Positions 38,072 to 45,766 of a DNA stretch of 64,000 nucleotides are shown here, in pieces (the first letter of the stretch is position 1; each line of letters opens with the position of its first letter). Made by a program: the position numbers and the translations under genes. The DNA is from Siphonodentalium dalli (taxonomy: Eukaryota; Mollusca; Scaphopoda; Gadilida; Siphonodentaliidae): the NCBI GenBank assembly GCA_032622095.1, contig CP136065.1:54867949-54931948 (forward strand), in the 5' to 3' direction. The notes below the pieces were generated by a model. That model saw only the letters and a program-made list of their open reading frames with translations. It did no database searches and was not told where the DNA came from.

Positions 38072-41000
38072 ATGTTTTTTTGTGTTTATCCTCCATGCAT
38101 GTAATATGGGTCAAACAAATGGTGTTGTCACTATGAATTCCCGCTATAAAGACTGATTTGGGACAGGTTCCGTATTATAATATTACGATAGCACGGGATC
38201 TCGGAGGTAGATACCTCCTTTGGTAGGAGAACCACTTGTTGGCGTATGTTGATCCCTACTCTGCCTACCTCAGCAATTTGACATGCTTTGATCAAATTAT
38301 GTAACCATACGATAGCACGGGATCTCCGAGCGTGAGTAGTTTCAACCACAGAAATCCCGTGCAAAATAATATCCGTACTCAGCAGTCCGATATTCTTTGA
38401 TGTTACCGCGACATTTATTACGCTGTATATAACGTCGCTATTTCAATGTACACCAAACAGTACGTTGTAGTTTTGGCGCTTCGATTTCAAAGGGTTACGC
38501 TGTACCGGTAACACACTGTGCTCAATTGACCCGCCTTTTCACCAGTATTCTGTTTAACCACACGAACTGACGTTGCAGCCGGATTTTATATGACATATTG
38601 CTACTGACTTTTGGTACATGTATGAATCAAACAGATCATCTGCGAGGGGAATGGGTCCGAAGCCGGCATGGCGAAAACCCTGGGTTTACACATGGTAATG
38701 TCTATGATCGATAACGATTATAGTATGGAGAGCTGTCAGTGTGAAGATAGTGTAATCAAATTCTTTGTTGTATATTATATTTGTAAAAAAAACATCAAAA
38801 CAATAATACATATGACAAATGAGTATTCTCCACGTAATTGACATTGCTAAAATAACCAAGGGACATCTTGCGACATAAGCGTTTCTGACGTTCCCTATAG
38901 GGCCTACATGTTCTCATGTTTTTGCATGCACCTATATACTGCACCTGTATGCTATAAACTGTATAGTACTATATCACTTGACACTATAGTAACACTGTTC
39001 GAATTTGGTGAATCCAGTTTTATACCATGACTCCCTATTGTACTGTGTACGAACATGCTATATAATAAATTTGTGCTGTACACCCTACTGTGCGTGAACA
39101 GGAGTTGACCTTTCATTAACCTTCCGTGACCTCGATCAAAATGACTCTATTTTTAAAATGTAGCGCCTAGCGATGAAAACAATTTGATACTTTCGATTCA
39201 ATTGAATATTATACTCTCTAATTCGATAAAAAAAACGAACAGTTAATTCCGTTGGAATCACATCCAGATCAACAAATTGAACATATACCGTATTTCAAGA
39301 AATAGACGTAAAAAACTCGAACAACAAACGATGGATTTCAAAATGACTTTCGTGGTTTCCTGTTGACTGTACGGCGGAGAAAAAAAGTTCCCGCAATGTG
39401 TTATATTTATATTCATTAAATTCGTATTCCCATATATATTCATGTTGTTTATTTATGGCGGTTTCATTACAGTTTATTGTGAATTGGCTACAATGATACC
39501 ATATTCGTACAATTGAATGTTGACCTAATTCAATGTATCAATACGCCTGATCAGCTGTGATAGTGTACGTCGATGTACAGCCAAGTGTGGGGAACACAAC
39601 GGGGATGATTGTGCGACAGAATCATATTAATTTAAGTGGGTTTATTTAGATTTCATAGCATTTTTTGCTCCTGTACCGGTCATGGTATAAACAAAATACA
39701 CAGGTATTGTTTCTGAATACCAAATTTACACCACTCGTGGGATTGACGATTTACCACAAAGCTCGTGTGGTAAATCATCAATCCCACTCGTGGTGTAAAT
39801 TTGGTATTCAGAAACACTACGTGTGTATTCTATATGTATTTTCCGATTTGGTAACTCTGTATCTGTAGATATTACAGTGCAGGAACCATTTATATAAGTG
39901 GACATGGGCACATACATTGTATTTGGCCCATGTTTGACCACCCCCTCATTTATTTTGTGTATGTCATTTGTTTCTTTCTGTTCTTTGCATATTCACTCAC
40001 AATATTATGAGATCACGTTTTATTTGTAATAATTAAGTCATTATTTTATTTTGTACATTCATTCAGATAATAAGTATATAGCCTACATGCTAGGGTCCGG
40101 CGAAGCTTCGAGATTCGATTCGATTCGAAATCGTCTTACTGATTCGATTCGATTCGAAATCGATCGTGTGATTCGAATGTAGTTCGAATCACCATAATAA
40201 CCTCATTCTGTACGAACTTGTTGAACAGCGTGTCCTACAAAAGCTCTAAAACAAACGCACGCAGATGTCGTTGCGAACGCCGTCAGTGCACGAGATGCGG
40301 TCCTGTTTCGTTCAGTAAATTATTGCTCTTGGGTCGTCGCGGTGGCGAAATATCCATATCATCGATCCATCTCTTGTGCCCTTCCCTAGTTTTTACTTAT
40401 CCAAAGTTATAATGGCGGAAATTAAAAGTTATTTTGAATGCAGCGTTGACAAATGCAGGTGCAAATCGTGCATGACTGTACTATCAGTTCAGAAAACGGG
40501 CACTACCTCCCACTTATGGGCACACCTTAGCCGCAGTCATCCTGCAATCCACCATGAGGCAAAAGAAAAGAAAGACTCAAAACGAAAATTAACCGGCAAC
40601 ACGTCTAGTAGTAGCGGCGATACGGGCGAGCCCTTAAAAAGAAACAGTAGCCACCTTCACGATGAAGAAAGAATTGGGCCCTGATGAAGAAAAAAAAGTA
40701 GGACAGAGTACGATTTATCTCGTCATATTTTCATGTGCCGTTCTCAACATTTTTTATTGTGACGCAGGTCCAAACGGCAAGCTGCCAAACACGCACAGGT
40801 GATGGTATGGGGAGACACTCGCGCTGCAGTGGGATCGCCGACATAAATCTAGTTCTTGTCGATTTACCACGGGGAGTAAGATTCGATTCGATTCGATGTG
40901 AAATCCGCGTGCCTGATTCGATTCGAGATTCGAACAAAATCGCCGATTCGCCGGACCCTACTACTACATGCCTACTGAATGTGTCTCACAGTTTGAAATA

Positions 41001-44000
41001 CTTTCGTTTTGTGGTCACAAACTTCTCCACTGTCAGGCATGCTTGTTCTCGTTGGCAACTTGAAGAGAAGATATTTTTCTTGCCCACAATTTTGGGCAAA
41101 CCACATCTCACAGATAACAATAAAAACAACAAATTTGCAAAATGAAAACTTCGAAACAAGCCGAGCACCAAACACTCGGCCGATTTGTTTACGTCCGCAT
41201 TCTCCGTCTATGATGTCGTGTGTCACGTGACCGCAGCCATGAGACTTTCTAAAGTGTCTCGAAAATGAAAAAAACAAATGTTTTTCGCAACGTGTACAAT
41301 TAGGCCAAAAAAAAAAATAGGTGTGTTTGGGGTCAACTACCACTAAAAAATTACGGTAGGTAGGTAGGTTTTTTTTTTTTTTTAAATTTAAGAAACTTAG
41401 TATTTGGAAATTTCCGGGGTTTTCCCTCTATTAAGGTGCACTAAAAGGGTTTATGAGCTTATAGTGGACACCAAAAGTACTTATTATCTCTATAGTTAAT
41501 TTGTAAACATACCTTAATTTCTATCTGAAACATACCTTTTTGGGCAGATTTGGTTGCAAATCAAGCAATGTTGCCTTTATGAAATGGTAAATGGAACCTT
41601 TCCCATTCATATGGATGGAATATATGGATCATATTAATACACAAATATAAATTGTAACAAACTTCGTTATTCTATATAAATTTTAGTGAATACAACAACG
41701 AACAATGCCATGATGTAGTCAAGGCATGACACAGGGTTTCCGCGAGGGGAAAATTAATGAGTCCGTATTAGGGAAACACATAACGCGACGGGATGACCCT
41801 GGTTCGTCCCGTCGGGCGAAAATTTTGTTATTTGACACTGAAAAGTAGCAATTTCCTTGCACCTAAGAGTCTCACAAAGCTACGTATAATATTACGCAAG
41901 TCAATCATTTCCGTGGGTGCATTAATTCTGTTGATGGTATCCAGATAATCAATCAACTAATTACGCACATAAGACTGCCGTCTGATTGAAGATTATATAT
42001 AAATGAACAAGCTACTAGTTATTGTTTACAAATTTATACAATAAGATTCCGACAGGTATAATGAATCTAAACACTACAAAGCATCTATGCATTGACCAAT
42101 AATAGATAGCAAGGAGAATTGAATAAAGTATTTCCTAGAATTGCAAGCAGCTTCTGTAAAAATGAAACTGACATGATATACGCTGTCAACCGTAAAACTA
42201 TTTGTGCGCTGTGACGTCATACTGCAGGGTTTGTCTGCAGGAGCTATTTATAGCGGCAAAATACGAATGGTAGCGACACAGGTATTTGGCACCAAAAAAA
42301 ATTAATAAAAAGAGATTTTTATTAAATTTAAAAACAAAATTGTGCCTAATACCTGTGGGTAGCGACATCTTTCACTCGGAACGCGTAGCTTGTTCACTAG
42401 TCTCTATATTAGTCCATAAACTGACGACCGCAATTGCTTATTATGCGCATAGTCAACAAAATCCCAACGTGATTTATTTCACAGCAATACGGAACCTGTC
42501 CCGAAATCAGTCTTTATAGTGGGAATTCATAGTGACAAGTTAACAACACCATTCATTTGAACCATATTACATACATGGGTGATGAAGACAAACACATACC
42601 CCCTCCCCAATATGGAGATAAAGTCAAAGGACGGTAAATAATAGTTGCGTTGTTCCCAATCACAATCAACGACGCACGTGTTCACATCTCACGCCAAATT
42701 ATATTTTATAACACGTTGGCTAAAACTCTGTTCTATACCTCATGGACTCTGCAGGGGGACCCATTTATTATGTAGCGTACGATAGCACGGGATCTCGGAG
42801 AGGAGCAGTTTCATTCATGAAAATCCCGTGCATAAAAATGTCCCGACTAAGAAATTCGGCGTTCTTTGATCAAATTATGTAATCGAAGGATATCACGGGA
42901 TTTTCGAGCATGAGTAGTTTCACCCCGTGCACAAAAATATGCATATTCAGCAGTCCGACATTTTTTGATGTTACCGCGAGATGCATTACGCTGTATCTAA
43001 CGTCGCTATTTGACCCGCCTTTTCACCAGTATTCTATTTAACCCCCGAACTCCCGTTGTAACCGGATTTGTTTACGACATTGCGACTGATATTTGGTATA
43101 TGTATGAACCAAACAGATAATATGCGAGGGGAATGAGGCCGTCCTACGGACGCTGAGCCGTACTAACGGAAACCCTGATAGTATATACAGGGATGAGAAC
43201 AGGCACAGATGAAATCAGCTGGAATCCGAGCGCAGCGAGGCGAATAGCATCGCGCCGTATTGCGCGAACCACAGGCCGGGGGTCTGGGGGCCGCCTAGGC
43301 CCCCTGAAGCTCTAGGGGTAAGAGGGTCATTTCCTGCAATCGGAGGCCTCTCCTAAGAGGAAAATCTGATAATCTGAGAGTGCAATTTTTAGTGGATAAT
43401 CTCAATTTTTCCATTTTTTTTTTTACAAGTCTCAAGAAATTTCTCACATGCAGAGAATGGATCCAGCATAGGGACATATACTAGTATGTATCTACATGTA
43501 TATGCAGTATGCTATTAAATACAAAACATTTTTGTCAATATGATTCTTAATGTCCATGTACTAGACTATTTTCAAAGCCGACATTGTCACGATTGTATCT
43601 GTAGGTATTTCAGTACAGGAACAAATTCTGGTTACAGACGCAAAACAAAGCAAATCTCGCGGGTTATCGATCGGAAAGCAGGTATTTTCCAAGAACTCTT
43701 GTAATTCTCGGTAATGATTGGTTAGTTCCAAGAACTTCTAAGTAGCTCGACCAATGAAATATCGCGACACGTATTACTGGGGGAATCCCATGACATCATT
43801 GTTTTACTCCTTGAAAGATGCCGCAATTTGACCAATCACAGCGCGCGGTACACTTACCTATGTGTCTCATTTATCAGTCTTTCCGAAATCGTATTCCGCT
43901 CGGTCTTTTAGAGCTAATTCATTCAATTGAACCTCCCCCCCCCCCCCCAAATTATCTAAACGGATTTGTATCGATCTCAAAAATGGGTTTTTGTCTGTTA

Positions 44001-45581
44001 AAAAGCGGGAAACCGCGGATCCGCGGGAAATTCTCATCCCTGTATATAGTATATATTTAGCGATACAGATGTGTTTACATGCCAATTACATGCATTAAAC
44101 AAAAAAAAAATTAAAAAAAAAAAAAAAGTTTGAAAAATAAAGTCCAGGTCGGCCCAATTTCGGCAGGTCGGTCGGGTAACCGGAAACACAGATGTTTTTT
44201 TTTTTGGCCTTAGCAGAAACAGTTTACCTTTTTTTAATTTTTTTTATTTGCAATAAAATGGTCTGTCGGCGACTTTTTTAACGGTCGGTCGGGTTAGTGG
44301 AAACACAGGTATTATTTTTTTAGGCCTAATGTTATTAGATGAGAAACTGGAGGGCGCATCCTGAGGGAGCACGACATGGCGCTTCATGAGGCAGTGTGAC
44401 GATGAAAAACGGGTATGTATGTTTATTTAATTTAATTTGTATAAAAAGGCATGATTCTGTTCTATTTCTGTATCTTTACATCCAAGAGATCAGGTATGTT
44501 TCTGTTCTATTTCTGTATCTTTTACGTCCAAGAGATCACTGTGGTTTTCATAGTACGTTGAATCCCGGTGAATAAATAAGATAAACAAAGTTATTAGACG
44601 AGAAACTGAACGTACAAATTAATGAGACATCTAAATAGTTTCGCGCTACATTGTCATTGACAGAACTTATTTGCACACTATACCGAGCGCGCTGTTACCA
44701 GAAGTCGGATGGAACGCACCCGAAGTTTGAAAAATGTTCACTTGCTCGCCCAAAATGCTCGATAAATGTCTCTTTTTTGGAAAAGGAAGGTGAACACTAG
44801 ATATACGAACACGGTCAGGGTGACGCATTAATACATGTATTACCCGGGGAACATCGCGGTTTGGACGTATCTTGTGTCATATTCTTCCTTTCCGGACTTG
44901 AAGCAAAAGCTCCGTTGCCAGGCATGGGGGAAATTTAGACGGGATATCTTTAGTATCCCATAGATTTTCGACTAGTATAAACCTAGGAAGATTCGCCGAT
45001 AAAACCAGCAGAATCTTCCCTCGGCCGAATCTTCACGGACCCGAGACTGGTAAGTACTAGAGATTCATGGTATGATTTCCGCAGCTCATTCGATACCTGT
45101 GCCGTGGCCGACATGGTACTGGTAGTAGTAAAGTAGTACAAAACTAAATACACTAATACTATCATGTCGTCATGACTCAGATATTGACAGCATGATACTG
45201 ATAGATCATAAGATGACTGAAAGTGAAACTTAGTGAAAGTGAAATTCATCAGAAAAGAGCTGACAGTGACACTGAAAAAATAGGACAAGACAAATACATT
45301 GAAAAGGAAAGGTAACCTACTCTATCATTATTGACATTAAACTGTCGGCCACCTCCACCGCCACCTGTTCGTCTCTGAATTCCTCCTCGAAACGTGCCAC
45401 CCCCGCCACTTCCACGATTTCGACTTATACTTCTGTTTGAACTCGCGCCACGTCCACGTCCACCACCTCCACCTCCACGTCCCCTGCCACCCCGCCTTGC
45501 CCCGGTGCCACCACCTCTTTTACTTTTCTTGTTGATTTCAATAATTTGATCTAGACTCATGTCTATTCTATCTTCAGCCAT
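19914..45581 (-). CDS. ALYREF: ALYREF (Aly/REF, THOC4) mRNA export factor, six coding exons
   Basis: Coding exons on the minus strand: 45581..45321, 31220..31041, 30520..30373, 25126..25024, 21845..21710 and 19928..19914. They total 843 nt, giving 280 residues plus stop, close to the roughly 260 residues of vertebrate ALYREF. All introns are GT-AG and the phases agree (0, 0, 1, 2, 0). In order the protein has an N-terminal UAP56-binding motif ([12 protein letters not shown], residues 8-19), an RGG-rich arm, a WKHDL motif (96-100), one RRM (about 130-206), a second RGG tract and a C-terminal UAP56-binding helix ([16 protein letters not shown]). In this family the protein joins TREX, binds UAP56/DDX39B and hands mRNA to NXF1 in the nucleus. 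Introns are about 14.1, 0.5, 5.2, 3.2 and 1.8 kb and carry most of the mobile DNA of the window. Confidence 0.93.
20934..21065. repeat. 132-bp exact duplicate, copy in ALYREF intron 5
   Basis: This segment is identical base for base to 24172..24303, in the same orientation, although the flanks differ. It includes GAGGGACGGACAAGCTGATT. Here it looks continuous with its surroundings, an element tail, so it is the probable source copy. Confidence 0.9.
21710..21845 (-). CDS. ALYREF: ALYREF coding exon 5 (RG repeats, C-terminal UBM)
   Basis: After a GATTGCAG acceptor the exon completes an Arg codon and encodes residues 232-276. It reads [14 protein letters not shown], an alternating Arg-Gly run, then [18 protein letters not shown], the C-terminal UAP56-binding helix of the family. 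The donor AAG|GTATGT is phase 0. The RG run is encoded by a CGACCTCTGCC-like hexamer repeat on the plus strand and could vary in length. Confidence 0.93.
22876..22962 (-). mobile_element. short 'TAGGCCAAAA' element, copy 1
   Basis: Starts TTAGGCCAAAACAAAAAG, then GTATGTTTCCG and GGTAGGTAGGTAGGG, and ends in a T run. Related copies lie at 24945..25022 (inverse), 41303..41390, 44127..44217 and 44261..44336. About 85 bp, no ORF. Confidence 0.6.
23640..24940 (+). repeat. diverged tandem array with 'GGGGCATAACTC' units
   Basis: About seven diverged units of roughly 160-180 bp. Each has AAGGGGCATAACTC, a TTCGAACTTGA stretch, ACCAAAT and GTTATCATCCGGACAAC. The array ends in a GGACGGACGG string. Two units (about 24010..24171 and 24370..24531) are almost identical, showing a recent segmental duplication of about 360 bp. 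The 132-bp foreign block at 24172..24303 interrupts the first of them. The array lies in ALYREF intron 4. ORFs over it are translations of the repeat. Confidence 0.85.
24172..24303. repeat. 132-bp exact duplicate inserted in the tandem array
   Basis: Identical to 20934..21065. On both sides the sequence returns to the tandem-array pattern. The left junction is in an A run; the right junction is at GAAGACA. It has no TIR and no obvious TSD. Confidence 0.9.
24945..25022 (+). mobile_element. short 'TAGGCCAAAA' element abutting an ALYREF splice donor
   Basis: Reads GGGTCGGCAGG, TTAGGGTCGGTCG, ACGGAAACATAG and ends TTTTTTGGCCTTA at 25022, directly against exon 4 of ALYREF. The same order of blocks is seen at 44127..44217. 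The last bases overlap the complement of the GTAAGG donor. Confidence 0.65.
25024..25126 (-). CDS. ALYREF: ALYREF coding exon 4 (end of RRM, linker)
   Basis: The acceptor TTCACAG precedes this 103-nt exon. It completes the split Gly codon and reads [20 protein letters not shown], then a Ser/Gly/Arg-rich linker ([13 protein letters not shown]). RAMNIQMVG is the last RRM strand. The exon ends AG at a GTAAGG donor, phase 2. The donor abuts the terminus of a short repetitive element (24945..25022) lying in the intron. Confidence 0.92.
26034..26190. repeat. two-unit direct repeat, about 68 bp
   Basis: GGTTTCGAACCAGAACGAAT and GGTTTCTGACCAGATCGAAT start two similar units containing AATAATCAC and TTTGAATC. 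Non-coding, in ALYREF intron 3. Confidence 0.5.
27018..27269. mobile_element. 252-bp palindromic MITE with nested palindromes
   Basis: The two halves are inverted copies of about 120 bp, starting AAGCCTTGAAATAGGGTGTC and ending in its complement. Each half is itself a palindrome: GGGTGAATTTAGTGATGCTA pairs with TAGCATCACCAAATTCACCC inside the left half, and the same is true on the right. Non-coding, inside ALYREF intron 3. The terminal dinucleotides do not allow a superfamily call. Confidence 0.88.
27861..28168 (+). mobile_element. intact tRNA-derived SINE with a 13-bp TSD
   Basis: The head GGGGCCTCGGTGGCTCAATC continues CGGTTAGGGG and holds a pol III A box (TGGCTCAATCGG). GGGTTCAAATC about 55 bp on is a B box. 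The tail is GACTAAAGCGACATAAAACC followed by CAATCAATCAATC. A perfect 13-bp target duplication TAGTGATTATAGT flanks it (27848..27860 and 28169..28181), the product of LINE-type retrotransposition. It lies antisense to ALYREF in intron 3. A 102-codon ORF across it is incidental. Confidence 0.93.
28495..29655. mobile_element. hAT-type non-autonomous element
   Basis: The TIRs are TAGTGTTGTGCGGTT and AACCTCACAACACTA. An exact 8-bp duplication CTCATCAC flanks the element (28487..28494 and 29656..29663), as expected of hAT transposition. Subterminal repeats of CCGAAA occur near both ends (28535 region and 29585..29630), resembling the repeated binding motifs of hAT elements. It is 1161 bp with no transposase ORF. 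Confidence 0.9.
29822..29871. mobile_element. MULE terminal relic
   Basis: TACTAAAACCAGCTCAGATA, a short loop and GCTAGTTTTAGTACGA resemble the inner part of the MULE TIR of 1312..2477 folded back on itself. Probably the remains of a third copy after internal deletion. Confidence 0.45.
30373..30520 (-). CDS. ALYREF: ALYREF coding exon 3 (core of RRM)
   Basis: This exon encodes residues 148-196 plus the first base of the next codon. It is bounded by a CATATTTCAG acceptor and a GTATGT donor. It reads [20 protein letters not shown], then the RNP1 equivalent [19 protein letters not shown] and KQYNNVPLD. This is the RRM from helix 1 to strand 4, very close to animal ALYREF. As in the family, RNP1 lacks the aromatic pair of canonical RNA-binding RRMs. 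Overlapping ORFs on both strands at 30272 and 30328 are in wrong frames. Confidence 0.95.
31041..31220 (-). CDS. ALYREF: ALYREF coding exon 2 (WxHDL motif, start of RRM)
   Basis: This exon encodes residues 88-147. It follows a TTTTTTTTGCAG acceptor and ends at CAG|GTGAGA, phase 0 at both ends. It carries [13 protein letters not shown], the counterpart of the WQHDLF motif of vertebrate ALYREF, then a Gly run encoded by CCA/CCACC-type trinucleotides on the plus strand (about 31097..31141). Then comes [18 protein letters not shown], the first strand (RNP2, LLISNL) and first helix of the RRM. The Gly run is a likely length-variable site. Confidence 0.95.
31308..31345 (+). mobile_element. end fragment of the CAGGGTTTCCGC family
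   Basis: CAGGGTTTCCGCTATAGG matches the terminus of the elements at 33626 and 41732. No second terminus was found nearby. Confidence 0.4.
31346..33625. other. intron sequence, diverged repeats only
   Basis: Part of ALYREF intron 1. The segment 32830..32990 resembles 22080..22330 (shared GATAACCCATGGC block). A short GTTGACCCAATTAACATTGG segment near 33120 belongs to the CCAACGTT family of 36890..37115. No exon was recognised. Confidence 0.4.
33626..35005. mobile_element. 1.4-kb element with CAGGGTTTCCGC termini, copy A
   Basis: The ends are CAGGGTTTCCGCC and GGCGGAAACCCTG, a perfect 13-bp TIR. A 7-bp direct duplication ACATACA flanks them (33619..33625 and 35006..35012), one base short of the hAT length. 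Copies B (37553..38682) and C (41732..43176) share the interior in the opposite orientation. The interior includes a C run at 34262..34276 and AGATCCCGTGCTATCGTACC blocks. No transposase ORF. Confidence 0.85.
35536..35615. mobile_element. fragment of the TTAA MITE of 17661..17920
   Basis: TATATAAGAGAATGCACTGG, a TCTGTAATGCTAAA block and a GGGTTAA end match the right part of the 17661..17920 family. Confidence 0.6.
36350..36690. repeat. two 'GGGCATAACTC'-type units
   Basis: Two units beginning AAAAAGGGTCATAACTCC and AAAAAGGGCCATAACTCTG, each followed by a TTCGAACT(A/C)GATCTGTATT stretch. They end in a GGACGGACAGACGG string, the same architecture as 23640..24940 but strongly diverged. Confidence 0.7.
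36890..37115. repeat. 'CCAACGTT' repeat region
   Basis: Multiple diverged occurrences of TTGGGCCAACGTTATA, TTTCCAACAGTTGGG and GGGCCAACAACATCAACC. One half-unit lies at 33118..33205. Non-coding. Confidence 0.6.
37330..37556 (+). repeat. inverted partner of 44755..44990
   Basis: Contains GCCATGCCTGGCAACAGAGC, CGGGTAATACATGTA and TTTTTGGCGAGCAAGTGAA, all found inverted at 44755..44990. The segment stops where copy B of the CAGGGTTTCCGC family begins. Confidence 0.7.
37553..38682. mobile_element. CAGGGTTTCCGC family, copy B (one terminus lost)
   Basis: Inverted relative to copy A. The right terminus AAAACCCTG is retained (38682). The left terminus is replaced by unrelated DNA at about 37553, where copy C still reads CAGGGTTTCCGCGAGG. 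It contains a 30-nt pure G run (38041..38070) where copy A has about 15 C. ORFs on both strands across the G run are artefacts of it. Confidence 0.82.
38041..38070. repeat. 30-nt homopolymer G
   Basis: Thirty consecutive G, the longest of about ten G or C runs of ten or more in the window. Confidence 0.95.
38683..39694. other. intron sequence, nothing recognised
   Basis: Part of ALYREF intron 1. No exon, no clear repeat shared with the rest of the window. Confidence 0.4.
39695..39829. mobile_element. 135-bp near-perfect hairpin MITE
   Basis: The left arm AATACACAGGTATTGTTTCT and following bases pair with the right arm ending GTGTGTATT. The core is CACTCGTGGGATTGACGATT against its complement, with a loop at about 39758. 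Apart from small mismatches in the outer arms the whole segment is self-complementary. Confidence 0.8.
40091..40960 (+). mobile_element. hAT element retaining a BED zinc-finger ORF
   Basis: The TIRs are TAGGGTCCGGCGAA and TTCGCCGGACCCTA. CTACATGC (8 bp) lies on both sides (40083..40090 and 40964..40971), with three extra bases CTA at the right junction. GATTCGATTCGATTCG repeats occur beneath both ends. The interior keeps the transposase N-terminus (40412..40684) but has lost the catalytic and dimerisation parts, so it could move only in trans. It lies in ALYREF intron 1. Confidence 0.9.
40412..40684 (+). pseudogene. hAT transposase N-terminal fragment with BED zinc finger
   Basis: A 90-codon frame starting [20 protein letters not shown]. 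The spacing C17-X2-C20-X17-H38-X4-H43, with TTSHLWAHL between the pairs, is a BED-type zinc finger as in hAT transposases and ZBED proteins, where it binds the element ends. A basic Lys/Ser-rich linker follows, then a stop. A full hAT transposase has some 500-600 further residues (RNase H-fold core and C-terminal dimerisation region). None is present before the right TIR at 40947. A spliced host gene derived from a transposase is possible but nothing supports it. Confidence 0.8.
41303..41390 (-). mobile_element. short 'TAGGCCAAAA' element, copy 3
   Basis: TTAGGCCAAAAAAAAAAA, GGTGTGTTTGG, ATTACGGTAGGTAGGTAGG and a T run, the same order as 22876..22962. Confidence 0.55.
41732..43176. mobile_element. 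CAGGGTTTCCGC family, copy C
   Basis: Termini CAGGGTTTCCGCG and AACGGAAACCCTG, same orientation as copy B. It carries a secondary 79-bp insertion at 42279..42357. Flanks show no clear target duplication. Confidence 0.8.
42279..42357. mobile_element. 79-bp miniature element inside copy C
   Basis: The ends CAGGTATTTGGCAC and GTGCCTAATACCTGTG are imperfect inverted repeats. GGTAGCGACA is duplicated on both sides (42269..42278 and 42358..42367). Copy B shows the unoccupied site (GGTAGCGAAA at about 37821). An extremely small but structurally complete insertion. Confidence 0.8.
43188..44042. mobile_element. hAT-like element with CAGGGATGAGAA termini
   Basis: The ends CAGGGATGAGAA and TTCTCATCCCTG are inverted, flanked by TATATA on both sides. 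The interior is rich in GC near the left end (GCGCAGCGAGGCGAATAGC) and has a C run at 43926..43938. No ORF of note. It begins 11 bp after copy C ends. Confidence 0.7.
44127..44336 (+). mobile_element. two short 'TAGGCCAAAA' elements in tandem
   Basis: 44127..44217 ends CGGAAACACAGATG, T run, GGCCTTA. 44261..44336 ends GGAAACACAGGTATT, T run, AGGCCTAATG. Both have GGTCGGTCGGG. Same family as 24945..25022. Confidence 0.6.
44755..44990 (-). repeat. inverted partner of 37330..37556
   Basis: TTCACTTGCTCGCC (from about 44738), CATGTATTACCCGGGGAAC and GTTGCCAGGCATGGG are the inverted counterparts of blocks at 37330..37556. The pair encloses 7.2 kb of ALYREF intron 1. Confidence 0.7.
45321..45581 (-). 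CDS. ALYREF: ALYREF coding exon 1 (start, N-terminal UBM and RGG arm)
   Basis: This exon encodes residues 1-87. It begins [20 protein letters not shown], the conserved N-terminal UAP56-binding motif, followed by an arginine-glycine-rich arm with [11 protein letters not shown] and RGRGASSNR stretches that in the family bind RNA. It ends in NVNNDR at a GTAGGT donor, phase 0. The frame is open upstream of this ATG for some 75 codons. The start at 45581 is chosen because the family begins within a few residues of the MSLD motif and the upstream residues resemble nothing. Confidence 0.93.
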
Positions 45582-45651
45582 TTTGTATGAGTGTTCCTTT
45601 TTCACTAAATAAAATGATAAATTTTTTCGCAACGGAGAACACAAACGTGCA

Positions 45652-45662
45652 AAAATGGCGGC
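45652..45662 (+). promoter_or_regulatory. YY1-like site in the ALYREF 5' flank
   Basis: AAAATGGCGGC matches the YY1 core consensus and sits 71 bp upstream of the ALYREF start codon. YY1 sites close to the start of transcription are common in TATA-less housekeeping promoters. No TATA box is seen here. Function is inferred from the motif and position only. Confidence 0.4.
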
Positions 45663-45766
45663 ACGCGTCAACTCGCCGGTATAACTTCCGTTTGTCGGTG
45701 TGTCATTACGACCGGAGCCATGCAGGTACAAACATAGTCCACATTCAATTGGATTGCAACGTAACG

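Noticed and set aside
43260-43500. GC-richer block as a CpG-island promoter
   Set aside because: It is internal to the CAGGGATGAGAA element and has no adjoining exon.
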